Shown: positions 28,224 through 37,679, counted from the stretch's first letter. The stretch is DNA of 64,000 nucleotides from Acidobacteriota bacterium (GCA_947482665.1 CANKJK010000004.1:186001-250000), one strand, 5' to 3'. Notes: generated by a model not told the origin, from the sequence alone. Numbers and translations are program-made.

Positions 28224-31200
28224 CGCAGTGCCTGTCGCGCGGGCTCCGGCCCGACGTAGCGCGTGTGGTAGGTCATGAAATCCTGGTGCTGCCGGTGATA
28301 CACCGGGTCGTCCTCCAGGCGGCCTGGCGCGGCGTTGTAGCGAGGATCCCGATGCGTCGGCAGCGGGAGCACCGTACGTGAGAAGGACGTGTTGTAGTCG
28401 CCGTCCTTGACCCATCCGTCGCTCATGACGATGAAGTCGCGCGCTGTGCCAGCCTGGGGCGCCGGCGCCTCAGGGAATTGCAGGCGGAGTTCGTCGCCCG
28501 CATTCATGATCACGTAGCGGTCGTCGACGCCGGTGAGTAGTTCCCGGACGTCGCCATACCGCGTGTAGTACCCCTCAAGATCCAGCCAGCGCGGCGAGGT
28601 GCCGGCCACCGTGTACCGTGGTCTCTCAGGTGAGCTCGGGGACGACTGTTCGGTCGCCGAGTAGCCGCGGAACCTGAGGTCCGCGGTGCGCAGCGCCAGA
28701 CGCTGCGGCTCGACGTGGACGTCAGGGCGCCCAACCGCCCATCCCAGGCGATCCCAGAAGATCTCGAGGTTCGTTGAGAGGCGCAGCCGGCGGGGGCCCT
28801 GGCGCGGAAAGAGCCCCGACAGATCCAGCATCACCGTCTTGTCCTTGCCGGCCGGGAACCCGAGGTTGGCTCGGGCGGTGTGGAAGCGGCCCGACTCGTC
28901 GGCGATCTCCAGCGACAGCCCTCTCGGGGCAGGGTGCGTGCCCTGACTGATGGCGATGTTCACCGAGCTGTCCGTCGGGTGAATCCAGCCCTGGGCCACG
29001 AGCCACAGCGGGCCTCTGCGTGGGGCATCCTCCGGCAGTGTCAGCTCCACGAAGTGATCCCGCGTGATGCCCTGGTAACGCCCGCGACCGGCGAAGTCCA
29101 GGTGATGGTCGTCCCGGTCGCGCACGACGTCTCCGACCTCCCGACCCTGGTCATCGCGGACGGACGCAAAGTGGCCGACGGGTGATGTGACGACGACGTC
29201 GAGCGAAGGCGCCGGCACCGCGAAGCGTTCGTCGATGAAGACCTCCGTGCCCACGGGATGGTCGACCACCAGCAGGGACACGAGATCAAAGAAGTGTGTT
29301 TCCCAGAGCTCCGCTGTGATGCGCAGGTCGTAGGCACCGTTGCGGGCCACGATCGCCTGGCCGGGCACCTTCACCCGATCCTCGGTCATCACGACGTTGG
29401 CCGTGGCCTGGGCGTTGATGCGGAGCCCCAACGGTGATCGCCAGATGAGGTCGGACAGGAAGTTCATGGCGTGGCCGTTCCACGCGAAGAGCCACGGGCA
29501 CGAACCCTTGAGGCGCTGGTCCGCGAGCATCGTGGCGTCCGCCTTCTGGTCAAAGTCCGACTGCAGCACGCCATTCGGCCAGGTGATGCGGACCACGTTG
29601 GTGAGCGTGGCGTCGCCGAGGCCGAAGTGGACGATCGGGGACGTGATCGTCTGGCGCTGCAGATGCAGCCCGGAGCGGACTTCCACTTCACCGCCGATGC
29701 CAAACGAGTTGATCCGCTGGTCACCCTGAGCCTGTGCCGCACGCGGCCGCACCACCTGCCAGTGATACGCCTTCGAACCGCGGCTCTTCAACGTCGTGAG
29801 TTGGTGGGCCGCGTCCAGGCCAACAAGGTCCAGGCGTCCGTCGCCGTCGAGATCGGCGGCACTGGACGCGACAAGAGGCAGCGTCACAGCGAGGGGGCTG
29901 AATTGCTGGTCGTTCCCCGCCAGCAGCACGCGCGTGCCATCAGGACCCGAGACGACGAGGTCCGCCGCACCGTTGTTGTCGAGGTCGGCGACGCTGATCC
30001 GCGCCGTCCCGAGCGCGAACGTCGCTGGCGGGTTCAGTCGCGCAATTGGGGAGAGCGCCCCGGTTTCGAGCGCCATCCGCGTGATGGCGCCGTCCGCCGC
30101 GAGCAGCAGGAGGTCCAGCGTCCGGCCGTGGCTGATGTCACCAGCCGCGAGGGCGACCGCCGTCACAGCGGGAAGCGCTTGCCGGGTGAACGCGCCGCCA
30201 CGCGCATTGAGGAACACCTGCACGTGGCCTGCGGCACCCAGCATCGCCGCATCCGGCGTGCCGTCGCCATCCAGGTCGACCCAGACAAAAGCGCGGAGGT
30301 CCGCGACGCCCGTCCAGGGATTGCTCGTCGTGAAGGTGCCATCTCCGTTATTACGCAGCAGCAACGGCGCGCCGCTGATTGGGGCTGCGATCACATCCAG
30401 GTCGCCATCAAGGTCTGTATCCGCTGCCCAGAGTCCCGAGAGCGGTGAGCTGGTCACATTGCTCGGGAGATGAGCGGCCGCGGTCACGTCCGTGAAGCCT
30501 GCGCTCTCGGACTGTTGAAGAAGCCGCAGGCCCTTTGAGCTCGCGATGGCGAGGTCCGTGCGGAAGTCGTAGTTGAGGTCCACTGGCAGGATGCGGGAGG
30601 CGCCAGCGGTGCCCGGGATGATCCGCCCAGCCACAAAGACACCTGCGGGCGTCGCTGTAGCAACAACTGGCGCGCCCTCGCCGCGCAGCGAGACGATGCT
30701 CACATCCGCCGCGTCGGTGCCGCCTGGCTCCCGGCTCGGAACGGCGGTGAATGCCAACGCGGTATCCGGCGCGGCCGCCTTCGGCGCGGGATTGGGCAGC
30801 GCCAGAAAGCTATTCAGCGGCTCCCCGGCGGTGTCCTGCGCATCGCTCACGGTTGCGAGGGCCTTCCGGTAGCCAGGCGTGGCGACCAGGATGTTCTTCA
30901 GAAAGACGGCCTGGAGTTCAGCCGAGCGCGTGTCCTTCGCCGCGGCGGTCTTCAGCGCCTCCCATTGTTCGCGTGCTTCCGAGGGCCAGCCCGCTGCCAG
31001 CGCCGCCAGTGGAGCCAGCGTGTCCGCGAGTGCCGTGGCGTTGCCATGGGTGGCCACGAGCCGTGCGTACTCCAACCGGACGGCCAGATTGTCGGTCGAG
31101 CGCAGCAATGCGGAGTACGCCTGCTCGGCGGCCTGTTCGTTCGCGGCGCCGCCCAGGCGTTCGGTGAGCTGGGCAATCGTGAAGGCCGAGCGCACATCGG

Positions 31201-31615
31201 TCGGCTCGGCGCGCACGGCGTGCTTCAGGCTGTCGATCGCCTCGGGAATCCGGCCGGCAAGGGTGTGAGCCAGCGCCTGGAGTCGCAGCACGGCCGGCTG
31301 ACTTGGGGCCAGCGCGACGGCCCGTTCGAGCGGCTTGGAGGCCTGCTCCAGTTCCTGGTGCCGAAGGTACAGTAGGGCCAGGTTCGCCCAGCCAGCCGGT
31401 TCTTCGGGCACGAGGACGGTGAGGCGCTGAAACTTCTCGAGGGCGAGCCCGTCCTGGCTCGTCTGCATGGCGGCCAGCCCGGTGTGAAACGTCGAGACGG
31501 CTTCTGCGTACGCGTCAGGCGAAACCTCAGGCGATGACTTGCGCGGTGAGCAGGCGCCGCTCACCAGCGCGAGAGCCAGCAGCACGGGCACCGAGGCGCG
31601 GGATGTGCGCGTCAT
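28220..31615 (-). CDS. TPR + FG-GAP + ASPIC/UnbV giant protein with ~450-aa C-terminal extension
   Basis: Lipobox-like LVSGACSP; TPR region; FG-GAP (DLNYDFRTDLAI, DLDGDLDVIAAPI); UnbV VVRITWPNGVLQ; then LFAWNGHAMNFLSDLIWRSPLGLRINAQA. Confidence 0.85.
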   Translation of the reverse strand: MTRTSRASVPVLLALALVSGACSPRKSSPEVSPDAYAEAVSTFHTGLAAMQTSQDGLALEKFQRLTVLVPEEPAGWANLALLYLRHQELEQASKPLERAVALAPSQPAVLRLQALAHTLAGRIPEAIDSLKHAVRAEPTDVRSAFTIAQLTERLGGAANEQAAEQAYSALLRSTDNLAVRLEYARLVATHGNATALADTLAPLAALAAGWPSEAREQWEALKTAAAKDTRSAELQAVFLKNILVATPGYRKALATVSDAQDTAGEPLNSFLALPNPAPKAAAPDTALAFTAVPSREPGGTDAADVSIVSLRGEGAPVVATATPAGVFVAGRIIPGTAGASRILPVDLNYDFRTDLAIASSKGLRLLQQSESAGFTDVTAAAHLPSNVTSSPLSGLWAADTDLDGDLDVIAAPISGAPLLLRNNGDGTFTTSNPWTGVADLRAFVWVDLDGDGTPDAAMLGAAGHVQVFLNARGGAFTRQALPAVTAVALAAGDISHGRTLDLLLLAADGAITRMALETGALSPIARLNPPATFALGTARISVADLDNNGAADLVVSGPDGTRVLLAGNDQQFSPLAVTLPLVASSAADLDGDGRLDLVGLDAAHQLTTLKSRGSKAYHWQVVRPRAAQAQGDQRINSFGIGGEVEVRSGLHLQRQTITSPIVHFGLGDATLTNVVRITWPNGVLQSDFDQKADATMLADQRLKGSCPWLFAWNGHAMNFLSDLIWRSPLGLRINAQATANVVMTEDRVKVPGQAIVARNGAYDLRITAELWETHFFDLVSLLVVDHPVGTEVFIDERFAVPAPSLDVVVTSPVGHFASVRDDQGREVGDVVRDRDDHHLDFAGRGRYQGITRDHFVELTLPEDAPRRGPLWLVAQGWIHPTDSSVNIAISQGTHPAPRGLSLEIADESGRFHTARANLGFPAGKDKTVMLDLSGLFPRQGPRRLRLSTNLEIFWDRLGWAVGRPDVHVEPQRLALRTADLRFRGYSATEQSSPSSPERPRYTVAGTSPRWLDLEGYYTRYGDVRELLTGVDDRYVIMNAGDELRLQFPEAPAPQAGTARDFIVMSDGWVKDGDYNTSFSRTVLPLPTHRDPRYNAAPGRLEDDPVYHRQHQDFMTYHTRYVGPEPARQALR

Positions 31616-33195
31616 CTCAGAATCTCCTCACGGGACGGGGTATCAAATCCGGAACGCTCGAGCAGCGCCTTCAATTCTTCAGCAGTCGCGCCGAGCCTGG
31701 GCGCAGCACGCATCAGATCATCCGCCAATGCCGGGTACCAATCGCGGCGACCGCGGTCGCCGAGGCCCGCAACGTCAATGGGCGCGATCGCGGCGTCGAT
31801 CCGGGTGAGCAGTGCGGCTCGTGCCGTGCCGGTCTGGTGCGCCATGGCCGCGTCGCAGCACGCGGTGAACTCCGCGCTGAATGCGGGGCGACCGACCAGC
31901 AGAAAGCCTGGGGCATCTTCCGGCCGGCCCAGCCTGCGAACGGTTTCGCTGAAGCTGGCCGCCGCGAAGTACAGGAGGCTCACGCGCTTGAAAAGCGCGA
32001 AGTCCTCCATGCTGGCGTACAGCGCGGCGACGAGGCGTTCCGTGGCGTCGAGTTCCTGCTGCGTCTGCCGCGCATAGTCGGCGAGGGCTTCGGCGCGGCC
32101 AGGTTGGCACCATGTCTGATGGAGCACATCCACCAGACGGCCAATACCCAGCAGCGTCAGCGGAAACCCGGTGGAGAGCAACGGGTCGATCACGCCGGCC
32201 GCCGAGGGCAGCATGGCCCAGCAGGGTCCGACGACTGCCTCGCTCCTGAACGCCACGCGCGGTGAGTGGATAAACGGCCGCGTGGCCCTGGCCTGCGCAA
32301 ACTGTGCCTGCACCGAGGGCAGGCGACTCAGCAGACGCCGCCACGCCGGTTCGCCCTCCTGGAACCGCAGCTCGCGAGCCAGGCTGTCGGTCACGGCCGC
32401 ACCAGCGCTTGTCAGGCCGTTGCTGAACCTGAGGATCCAGATCCAGCCACCCGGGAAGACGTGGTGTACCGCCGCGTCGTCAATCGGAAACGGTGGACGA
32501 GCCTCGGGTGGGTTGAGGTCGTCCCAGCGTGTCACGCCGGTGAAGTGCGTATAGAGCCCCTGCGTGGCGGGCAGCCACCTGGGCGTCCGTTCATCGAGTG
32601 CGAGCGTACGATGCAGAAAGCCACGCGGGCCGCTCGCGTCGACGACAAAGCGCGTGGTGACGCGGATGGCTTGGGCGGGCCGCGTCGCCTCGATCACGGC
32701 ACCGCGGTCGCCCTCCACGTGCAAGGTCGAGATGGTCGTGTCGTCGAAATACGTGGCTCCCAGGGCGACGGCTTCGCCGACCAGGTGCTCGTCAAAGTCG
32801 GGCCGGTACCAATGCGTGTCGGCAATCGCGTCGTGCGGACTGGCGGCCACCAGCAACTGACGCTCATGCCCGGCATCCGCGAAAGGCTGATCCCAGTCAT
32901 GCCTGAAGAAGCTGAAGCCTCGCTTCAATCCGCATCCGACCTGCGGGTACGCGCGCTGCCACGTGCCCCACTTCGAGAAGGGGCGCAGTTGCGGCAGGTC
33001 GTAGCGGTCCGCGAACTCCTCGAGCAGCAGCCCTGCAAGAGGCGTTGACGATTCGCCGATCGCGAAGCGTGGATGACGGCCGCGTTCGAGCAGCACGACG
33101 GAGTAGCCGAGGCGCCGCAACGCGAGGGCGGTCAGCGAGCCGCTGAAGCCCGCGCCCACGATCGTGACGTCCGCGTCGAGGTGGGTGACGGCCAT
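31612..33195 (-). CDS. FAD-dependent oxidoreductase, tryptophan-halogenase-like superfamily
   Basis: DVTIVGAGFSGSLTALALRRLGYSVVLLERGRHPRFAIGESSTP; FVVDASGPRGFL; FPGGWIWILRFSNGLTSAGAAV; start ATG 33195 preferred over 33219. Confidence 0.82.
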   Translation of the reverse strand: MAVTHLDADVTIVGAGFSGSLTALALRRLGYSVVLLERGRHPRFAIGESSTPLAGLLLEEFADRYDLPQLRPFSKWGTWQRAYPQVGCGLKRGFSFFRHDWDQPFADAGHERQLLVAASPHDAIADTHWYRPDFDEHLVGEAVALGATYFDDTTISTLHVEGDRGAVIEATRPAQAIRVTTRFVVDASGPRGFLHRTLALDERTPRWLPATQGLYTHFTGVTRWDDLNPPEARPPFPIDDAAVHHVFPGGWIWILRFSNGLTSAGAAVTDSLARELRFQEGEPAWRRLLSRLPSVQAQFAQARATRPFIHSPRVAFRSEAVVGPCWAMLPSAAGVIDPLLSTGFPLTLLGIGRLVDVLHQTWCQPGRAEALADYARQTQQELDATERLVAALYASMEDFALFKRVSLLYFAAASFSETVRRLGRPEDAPGFLLVGRPAFSAEFTACCDAAMAHQTGTARAALLTRIDAAIAPIDVAGLGDRGRRDWYPALADDLMRAAPRLGATAEELKALLERSGFDTPSREEILR

Positions 33196-33199
33196 GCGG

Positions 33200-34183
33200 T
33201 CAGTGCGCCGAGCCGCCACAGTCGCCGCAGGCGACGGGGGGAGCGAGCTGCTGAGAGTGATTCATCTGTACGAGTCGCGCGCGGCGAGCCTGGGCGCACG
33301 CCTCGCAGTCGCTAAAGCGATCGAGATCCCACGCGTCGGCGAAGACATAGCCGCGCGCACGCGTCAACGCCAGGATACAGGCACGCTCCAGGTGCGCCAA
33401 TCGAGGCTCCGCGAAGAGCCCTTCGCCTGCGAGCGCTTCCAGTGCTCCGTTGCCCGTGCGGGTTGGAATCAAGGAGACCGCAGACGCTCCGCACGCAAAC
33501 GCCACGTCGACCGACCGTTCCAGCCACGCGTCCTGCTCAGCGGTCGGAATGAACGGCGGGTGCACCAGCAGAAAGACCCGGAGGCGGATGCCGCGCTCGG
33601 CGAGCGCCGCTGCCGCACGCGTGAAGTCGTCGACCGTCATGCGCTTGTGCAGTCGAGCCAGCGCGTCGGGATGCGCCGTTTCGAGCCCCATGGCCACTTC
33701 GAGAGCCGTGGTCCGCAAGGCGCGCTGCCAGCGGTCGACGCGCGGTCCCACAAGGGAGGGATGCGATTCCACGATCACCCGGGAGATCCCGGAGAGGGCG
33801 TCCGCGAGGTCCTCGCAGTCGCTCTCGGGCACGGCCCGCGGGTCGAAGAAGCTGCCCGCGTTGTAGAGCTTGACGTGCGCCGGCACTCCACCCGGGGCGC
33901 TGCGCATCTCCAACAGTGCCTGGCGCACCTGGGCCGCGAGGGCGCCCGGTGGCGTGTCGCCAGGAATCGTGTGGCGCCACAGGTCGCACATCACGCAACG
34001 CCAGGGGCACTCACGGCCGGTGAGGAAGATCGTCGCGACGCGGGCGAGCTGTCCGGTCGCGTCGGGCTCCTCGTCGATGATCCACCCCTGGTGACGGAGC
34101 GGATCGTGGTCCGGCCGCGGTCCACGCCGATCGAGCACGAACCGATCGCGTTGGGCGATCCCGGCCGGATACGACGCCGTCAC
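33200..34183 (-). CDS. Radical SAM protein (Elp3/COG1244-like)
   Basis: IFLTGRECPWRCVMCDLWRHTIP (Cx3Cx2C), KLYNAGSFFDP, MGLETAHPDALARLHKRMT; extra C-terminal Cys pairs CEAC and CGDC. Confidence 0.85.
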   Translation of the reverse strand: MTASYPAGIAQRDRFVLDRRGPRPDHDPLRHQGWIIDEEPDATGQLARVATIFLTGRECPWRCVMCDLWRHTIPGDTPPGALAAQVRQALLEMRSAPGGVPAHVKLYNAGSFFDPRAVPESDCEDLADALSGISRVIVESHPSLVGPRVDRWQRALRTTALEVAMGLETAHPDALARLHKRMTVDDFTRAAAALAERGIRLRVFLLVHPPFIPTAEQDAWLERSVDVAFACGASAVSLIPTRTGNGALEALAGEGLFAEPRLAHLERACILALTRARGYVFADAWDLDRFSDCEACAQARRARLVQMNHSQQLAPPVACGDCGGSAH

Positions 34184-35511
34184 ACGTAGCTGGCGAGAAA
34201 ACTCCGCCGATAGGCGGCTTCACTGCCGCCCAGGTGCGCGCGCATCGTGTCGACAGGGACGGCGCCGTGCTGGAAGCGACGCTTCGGGAAGACAGGCATG
34301 TCCAGCCCCATGACCGCGCGGACGCCGCGCTGGACGATGTCGCCCTTGAGCGAGTAGAGCGTGGGGACGTCGTAGCCCGTCAGCGCCGCGAACGGGATGC
34401 CTTCCGCGACTTCCATCACGCCGGGTCGCGTGAACGGGCTGAAGCCGGCGAAGCCGAAGTGGCGCAGCGGCGCGTAGGTCCGCACATAGCCACGGCTCAG
34501 GCCGCCGCTGTAGGTCAGCGAGTGCTTGATCTTCCCGACGCCCCACCCCTCCTGGTAGAGCATCAGGTTGTCCACCACGCTCCGGATCGTGAGCTCGGGG
34601 TTCTCCTCGATCGGGTAATCCTTCAGGTTCTCGTCGCCGCCGTCTCCGTCGGCCAGATACCGCCAGTCCCGGTGCCGGGCACGGATGCCGCGACAGAGGA
34701 GCAGGCCCATCGCGGCACATTCCACGTCGAGAGGCTTGTAGTCTTCAAGAACGCTGATGGCGGCCGTTGCGTCGAGGTCCGTGGGCGAGGCTTCGATCTC
34801 CTCGAGGAACATCGAGAGGTCGAGGCGAGACAGAAAGGCCCGGGCCTGGTCCACGTCAGGGCCGTCGCCGAGGTTCAGGACGAAGGCCTTGAGCCGAGCT
34901 GGTGACATGCCGAGGTTCAGCATCGCGTGGTACACCGCGAGGAAGACCGCGCCGCTGTCCACACCGCCCGAGAAGCACACGCCGATGGGCGCACCCGGAG
35001 ATCGCGCGTCCAGGGCCTGCAGCCACTGCGATGTCTCGCCGACCAGTGCTGTGATGTAGCGCCGCCCGATCTCGTCGAGGTCGGCGGGCAGCGCTCCACG
35101 CTCAGGTGTGAAGAAGCGCGTGTAGGTCGGATCGGGGTCAGGGCAACCCACCAGTCGCAATTCGACCACGTGGTGCGCGGGGATCATCCGCGTGTAGCTG
35201 GGGTGGAACTGCCCGTCGAGACCCTCGGCGGCGAGTGCCTGGTGCAGCCGGTCGATCCGGTCTGCTACGAACAGCGCCGGCCCGGCCTGGCGCTTGGCGA
35301 GGAAGTACCGCACGGGGCGGTCCATCGACCGCGCGAGCCGCACGGTGATGCCATCCTTGGCCAGCAGGGCGAAGGAGCCCTGGATGCCGCGCACGTCGTC
35401 CGGGCGACCTGTCAGCACCCGCCCGCGCGCCTCGTCCACTGACATGTTGAGGATGTCGTTGGCGTCCGGGTCGAGGAGATCCACCACGCGTTCTATGTAC
35501 TGCGGCCCCAT
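34180..35511 (-). CDS. Asparagine-synthase-like ATP-dependent enzyme lacking the N-terminal glutaminase Cys
   Basis: PP-loop CFSGGVDSGAVFLA; LADGDGGDENLKDY; starts MGPQ, not MCG, with in-frame TAG just upstream. Confidence 0.85.
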   Translation of the reverse strand: MGPQYIERVVDLLDPDANDILNMSVDEARGRVLTGRPDDVRGIQGSFALLAKDGITVRLARSMDRPVRYFLAKRQAGPALFVADRIDRLHQALAAEGLDGQFHPSYTRMIPAHHVVELRLVGCPDPDPTYTRFFTPERGALPADLDEIGRRYITALVGETSQWLQALDARSPGAPIGVCFSGGVDSGAVFLAVYHAMLNLGMSPARLKAFVLNLGDGPDVDQARAFLSRLDLSMFLEEIEASPTDLDATAAISVLEDYKPLDVECAAMGLLLCRGIRARHRDWRYLADGDGGDENLKDYPIEENPELTIRSVVDNLMLYQEGWGVGKIKHSLTYSGGLSRGYVRTYAPLRHFGFAGFSPFTRPGVMEVAEGIPFAALTGYDVPTLYSLKGDIVQRGVRAVMGLDMPVFPKRRFQHGAVPVDTMRAHLGGSEAAYRRSFLASYV

Positions 35512-35601
35512 GGGCGGATTCTAACAGTTCCCTTTCCCTGGGAGTCGCCCCCGCGACGCAGAACGCCGAAGGGTTACTCTAGGCAGACTCGCCATCTACC
35601 G

Positions 35602-37584
35602 ATGGATGAGATTCGAAGGATGTCTGCCATGCGCCGCGCGCTGCTTCCGTTCGTGCTGCTGACCACTGTCATCGGCGTGATTGCGCAGCAGCGCCCCGTC
35701 GACGTGCCTTTCCCCTTCGTTGATATCGGTGCCAATACGCTGGCGGCCCGGAAGCAGGCTCAGCTCGCGACGGCCGCACAATTCAACGTGTTCCATGGCT
35801 TCCATTTCGTGGACCGGGTGACGGAGAGCGGTATTACCTTCCGCCATCACATCGTCGATGACGCCGGCAAGCACTACAAGATGGCCCACTACGATCATGG
35901 CAACGGGGTGGCCGCGGCGGATGTGGATGGCGACGGCCTCGTCGACCTCTATTTCGTCAGCCAGCTCGGTGGCAATGAGCTCTGGAAGAACCTGGGCGGG
36001 GGCAAGTTCGCCAACATCACCGCGAGTGCGGGTGTGGCCGCCGCGGGTCGCATCGGCGTGACCGCGTCGTTTGGAGATATCGACAACGACGGCGATCAGG
36101 ACCTGTTCGTGACCACCGTCCGCGGGGGCAACGTGCTGTTTGAGAACGACGGCAAGGGCCACTTCAACGACATCACGCGAACGGCAGGCCTAGGCCTCGT
36201 GGCGCACTCATCGGGAGCCGTATTCTTCGACTACGACCGGGACGGCCTGCTCGACCTGCTCGTGTGCAACGTCGGGAAGTACACCTCGGACGTCAAGGGC
36301 TCCGACGGCGCCTATGTCGCCCTGCCCGATGCCTTTCAGGGCTTCGCGCATCCTGAACGCCTGGAGCATCCCGTTCTTTATCGGAACGCGGGGCACAATG
36401 TCTTCAAGGACGTGACGGTGCAATCTGGCCTCACGCCGAAGATCTGGAGCGGCGACGCCATCGTCACAGACCTGAACCGCGACGGGTGGCCCGACATCTT
36501 CCTGCTGGTGATGGCGGGTCAGCAGCGCTACTACGAAAACGCCGCGGGAAAGGGGTTCGTCGAGAAGACGGCGAAGTACTTCCCGAAGACGCCGATGGGC
36601 GCCATGGGCATTGCATCGCTGGACTTCGACAACGACGGCCGCATGGATCTGTTCCTGACCGATATGCACTCGGACATGCCGCAGGAAGTTGGCCCGGACC
36701 GCGAGAAGGTCAAGCCTGCATCCGCGAACGCGGCCATGAAGGGCGGTACGGCGGCGGGGCACGGCGCGGCCCCTATGGTGATGGCGCCCGGTTCTCCCTC
36801 GGACTACATCCTCGGGAATGCCCTCTTTCGCAACAACGGCACCGGTCCGTTCGAGGAGGTGTCCGATCGCATGGGCGTCGAGACCTACTGGCCGTGGGGT
36901 GCGAGCGCGGCTGACCTCAATGCTGATGGGTGGGTGGACCTCTTCGTGACCGGCAGCATGAACTTCCCGTATCGCTACGGCATCAACTCCGTGCTGCTGA
37001 ACAATCTCGGCCGGAAGTTCCTGGACGCGGAGTTCATCCTCGGCGTTGAGCCGCGGAAAGGCGGTCGGACGTCCACGTTCTGGTACGAGGAAGACTGCAC
37101 CACGGGCGGAGCCAACAGGAGCCGGCCCGTCGGCGGGCGCGTGATGTCGCCCTGCCAGGGCCGAACGGGCAAGATCAACGTCATGGCGACGCTGGGCAGC
37201 CGCTCCTCGGTTGTATTCGATCTGGACAACGACGGCGACCTGGACATCGTGACCAGCGACTTCAACTCTGCCCCGCAGATCCTCGTCAGCGACCTGAGCC
37301 AGCGGACGGCCCCTCACTGGTTGAGCGTGAAGTTGACCGGCACGGCTTCGAATCGCAGCGGACTTGGGGCCACGGTCCGCGTGGTGTCCGGCAAGCAGAC
37401 CTGGACCCGGTACGTCGACGGAAAGTCGGGCTATCTCTCCCAGAGCGCCCTCCCGCTCTACTTCGGTCTCGGAGACGCGACGACCGTTGACCGCGTCGAG
37501 GTCGACTGGCCGTCGGGCCGGAAGCAGGTAGAGCGGCAGGGGCTGGGTGTGAACCGGACGTTCTCGCTCACCGAGCCCAAGTAG
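35602..37584 (+). CDS. CRTAC1-like protein (FG-GAP/VCBS + ASPIC/UnbV)
   Basis: ADVDGDGLVDLYFV, GDIDNDGDQDLFVT; C-terminal SNRSGLGATVRV...VEVDWPSGRKQVE. Confidence 0.9.
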   Translation: MDEIRRMSAMRRALLPFVLLTTVIGVIAQQRPVDVPFPFVDIGANTLAARKQAQLATAAQFNVFHGFHFVDRVTESGITFRHHIVDDAGKHYKMAHYDHGNGVAAADVDGDGLVDLYFVSQLGGNELWKNLGGGKFANITASAGVAAAGRIGVTASFGDIDNDGDQDLFVTTVRGGNVLFENDGKGHFNDITRTAGLGLVAHSSGAVFFDYDRDGLLDLLVCNVGKYTSDVKGSDGAYVALPDAFQGFAHPERLEHPVLYRNAGHNVFKDVTVQSGLTPKIWSGDAIVTDLNRDGWPDIFLLVMAGQQRYYENAAGKGFVEKTAKYFPKTPMGAMGIASLDFDNDGRMDLFLTDMHSDMPQEVGPDREKVKPASANAAMKGGTAAGHGAAPMVMAPGSPSDYILGNALFRNNGTGPFEEVSDRMGVETYWPWGASAADLNADGWVDLFVTGSMNFPYRYGINSVLLNNLGRKFLDAEFILGVEPRKGGRTSTFWYEEDCTTGGANRSRPVGGRVMSPCQGRTGKINVMATLGSRSSVVFDLDNDGDLDIVTSDFNSAPQILVSDLSQRTAPHWLSVKLTGTASNRSGLGATVRVVSGKQTWTRYVDGKSGYLSQSALPLYFGLGDATTVDRVEVDWPSGRKQVERQGLGVNRTFSLTEPK

Positions 37585-37633
37585 GAGCCGCCGCGGCGAG
37601 GCGACTCTTCCGTCAGCGGTCAAACCACTGAAC

Positions 37634-37657
37634 GCGCCAGAACTGGCGCTATTTCAC
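37634..37657 (+). terminator. Possible hairpin terminator after the CRTAC1-like gene
   Basis: GCGCCA-GAAC-TGGCGC followed by TATTTCAC; weak U-tract. Confidence 0.35.
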
Positions 37658-37679
37658 ATCTATCCGTCGGCCAAGTCCT

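Noticed and set aside
35512-35601. Small precursor-peptide ORF for the AsnB/radical-SAM operon
   Set aside because: The 90-bp divergent gap contains no credible ORF with start and RBS
36208-37623. 471-aa minus-strand ORF
   Set aside because: Antisense shadow of the FG-GAP/UnbV gene at 35602-37584
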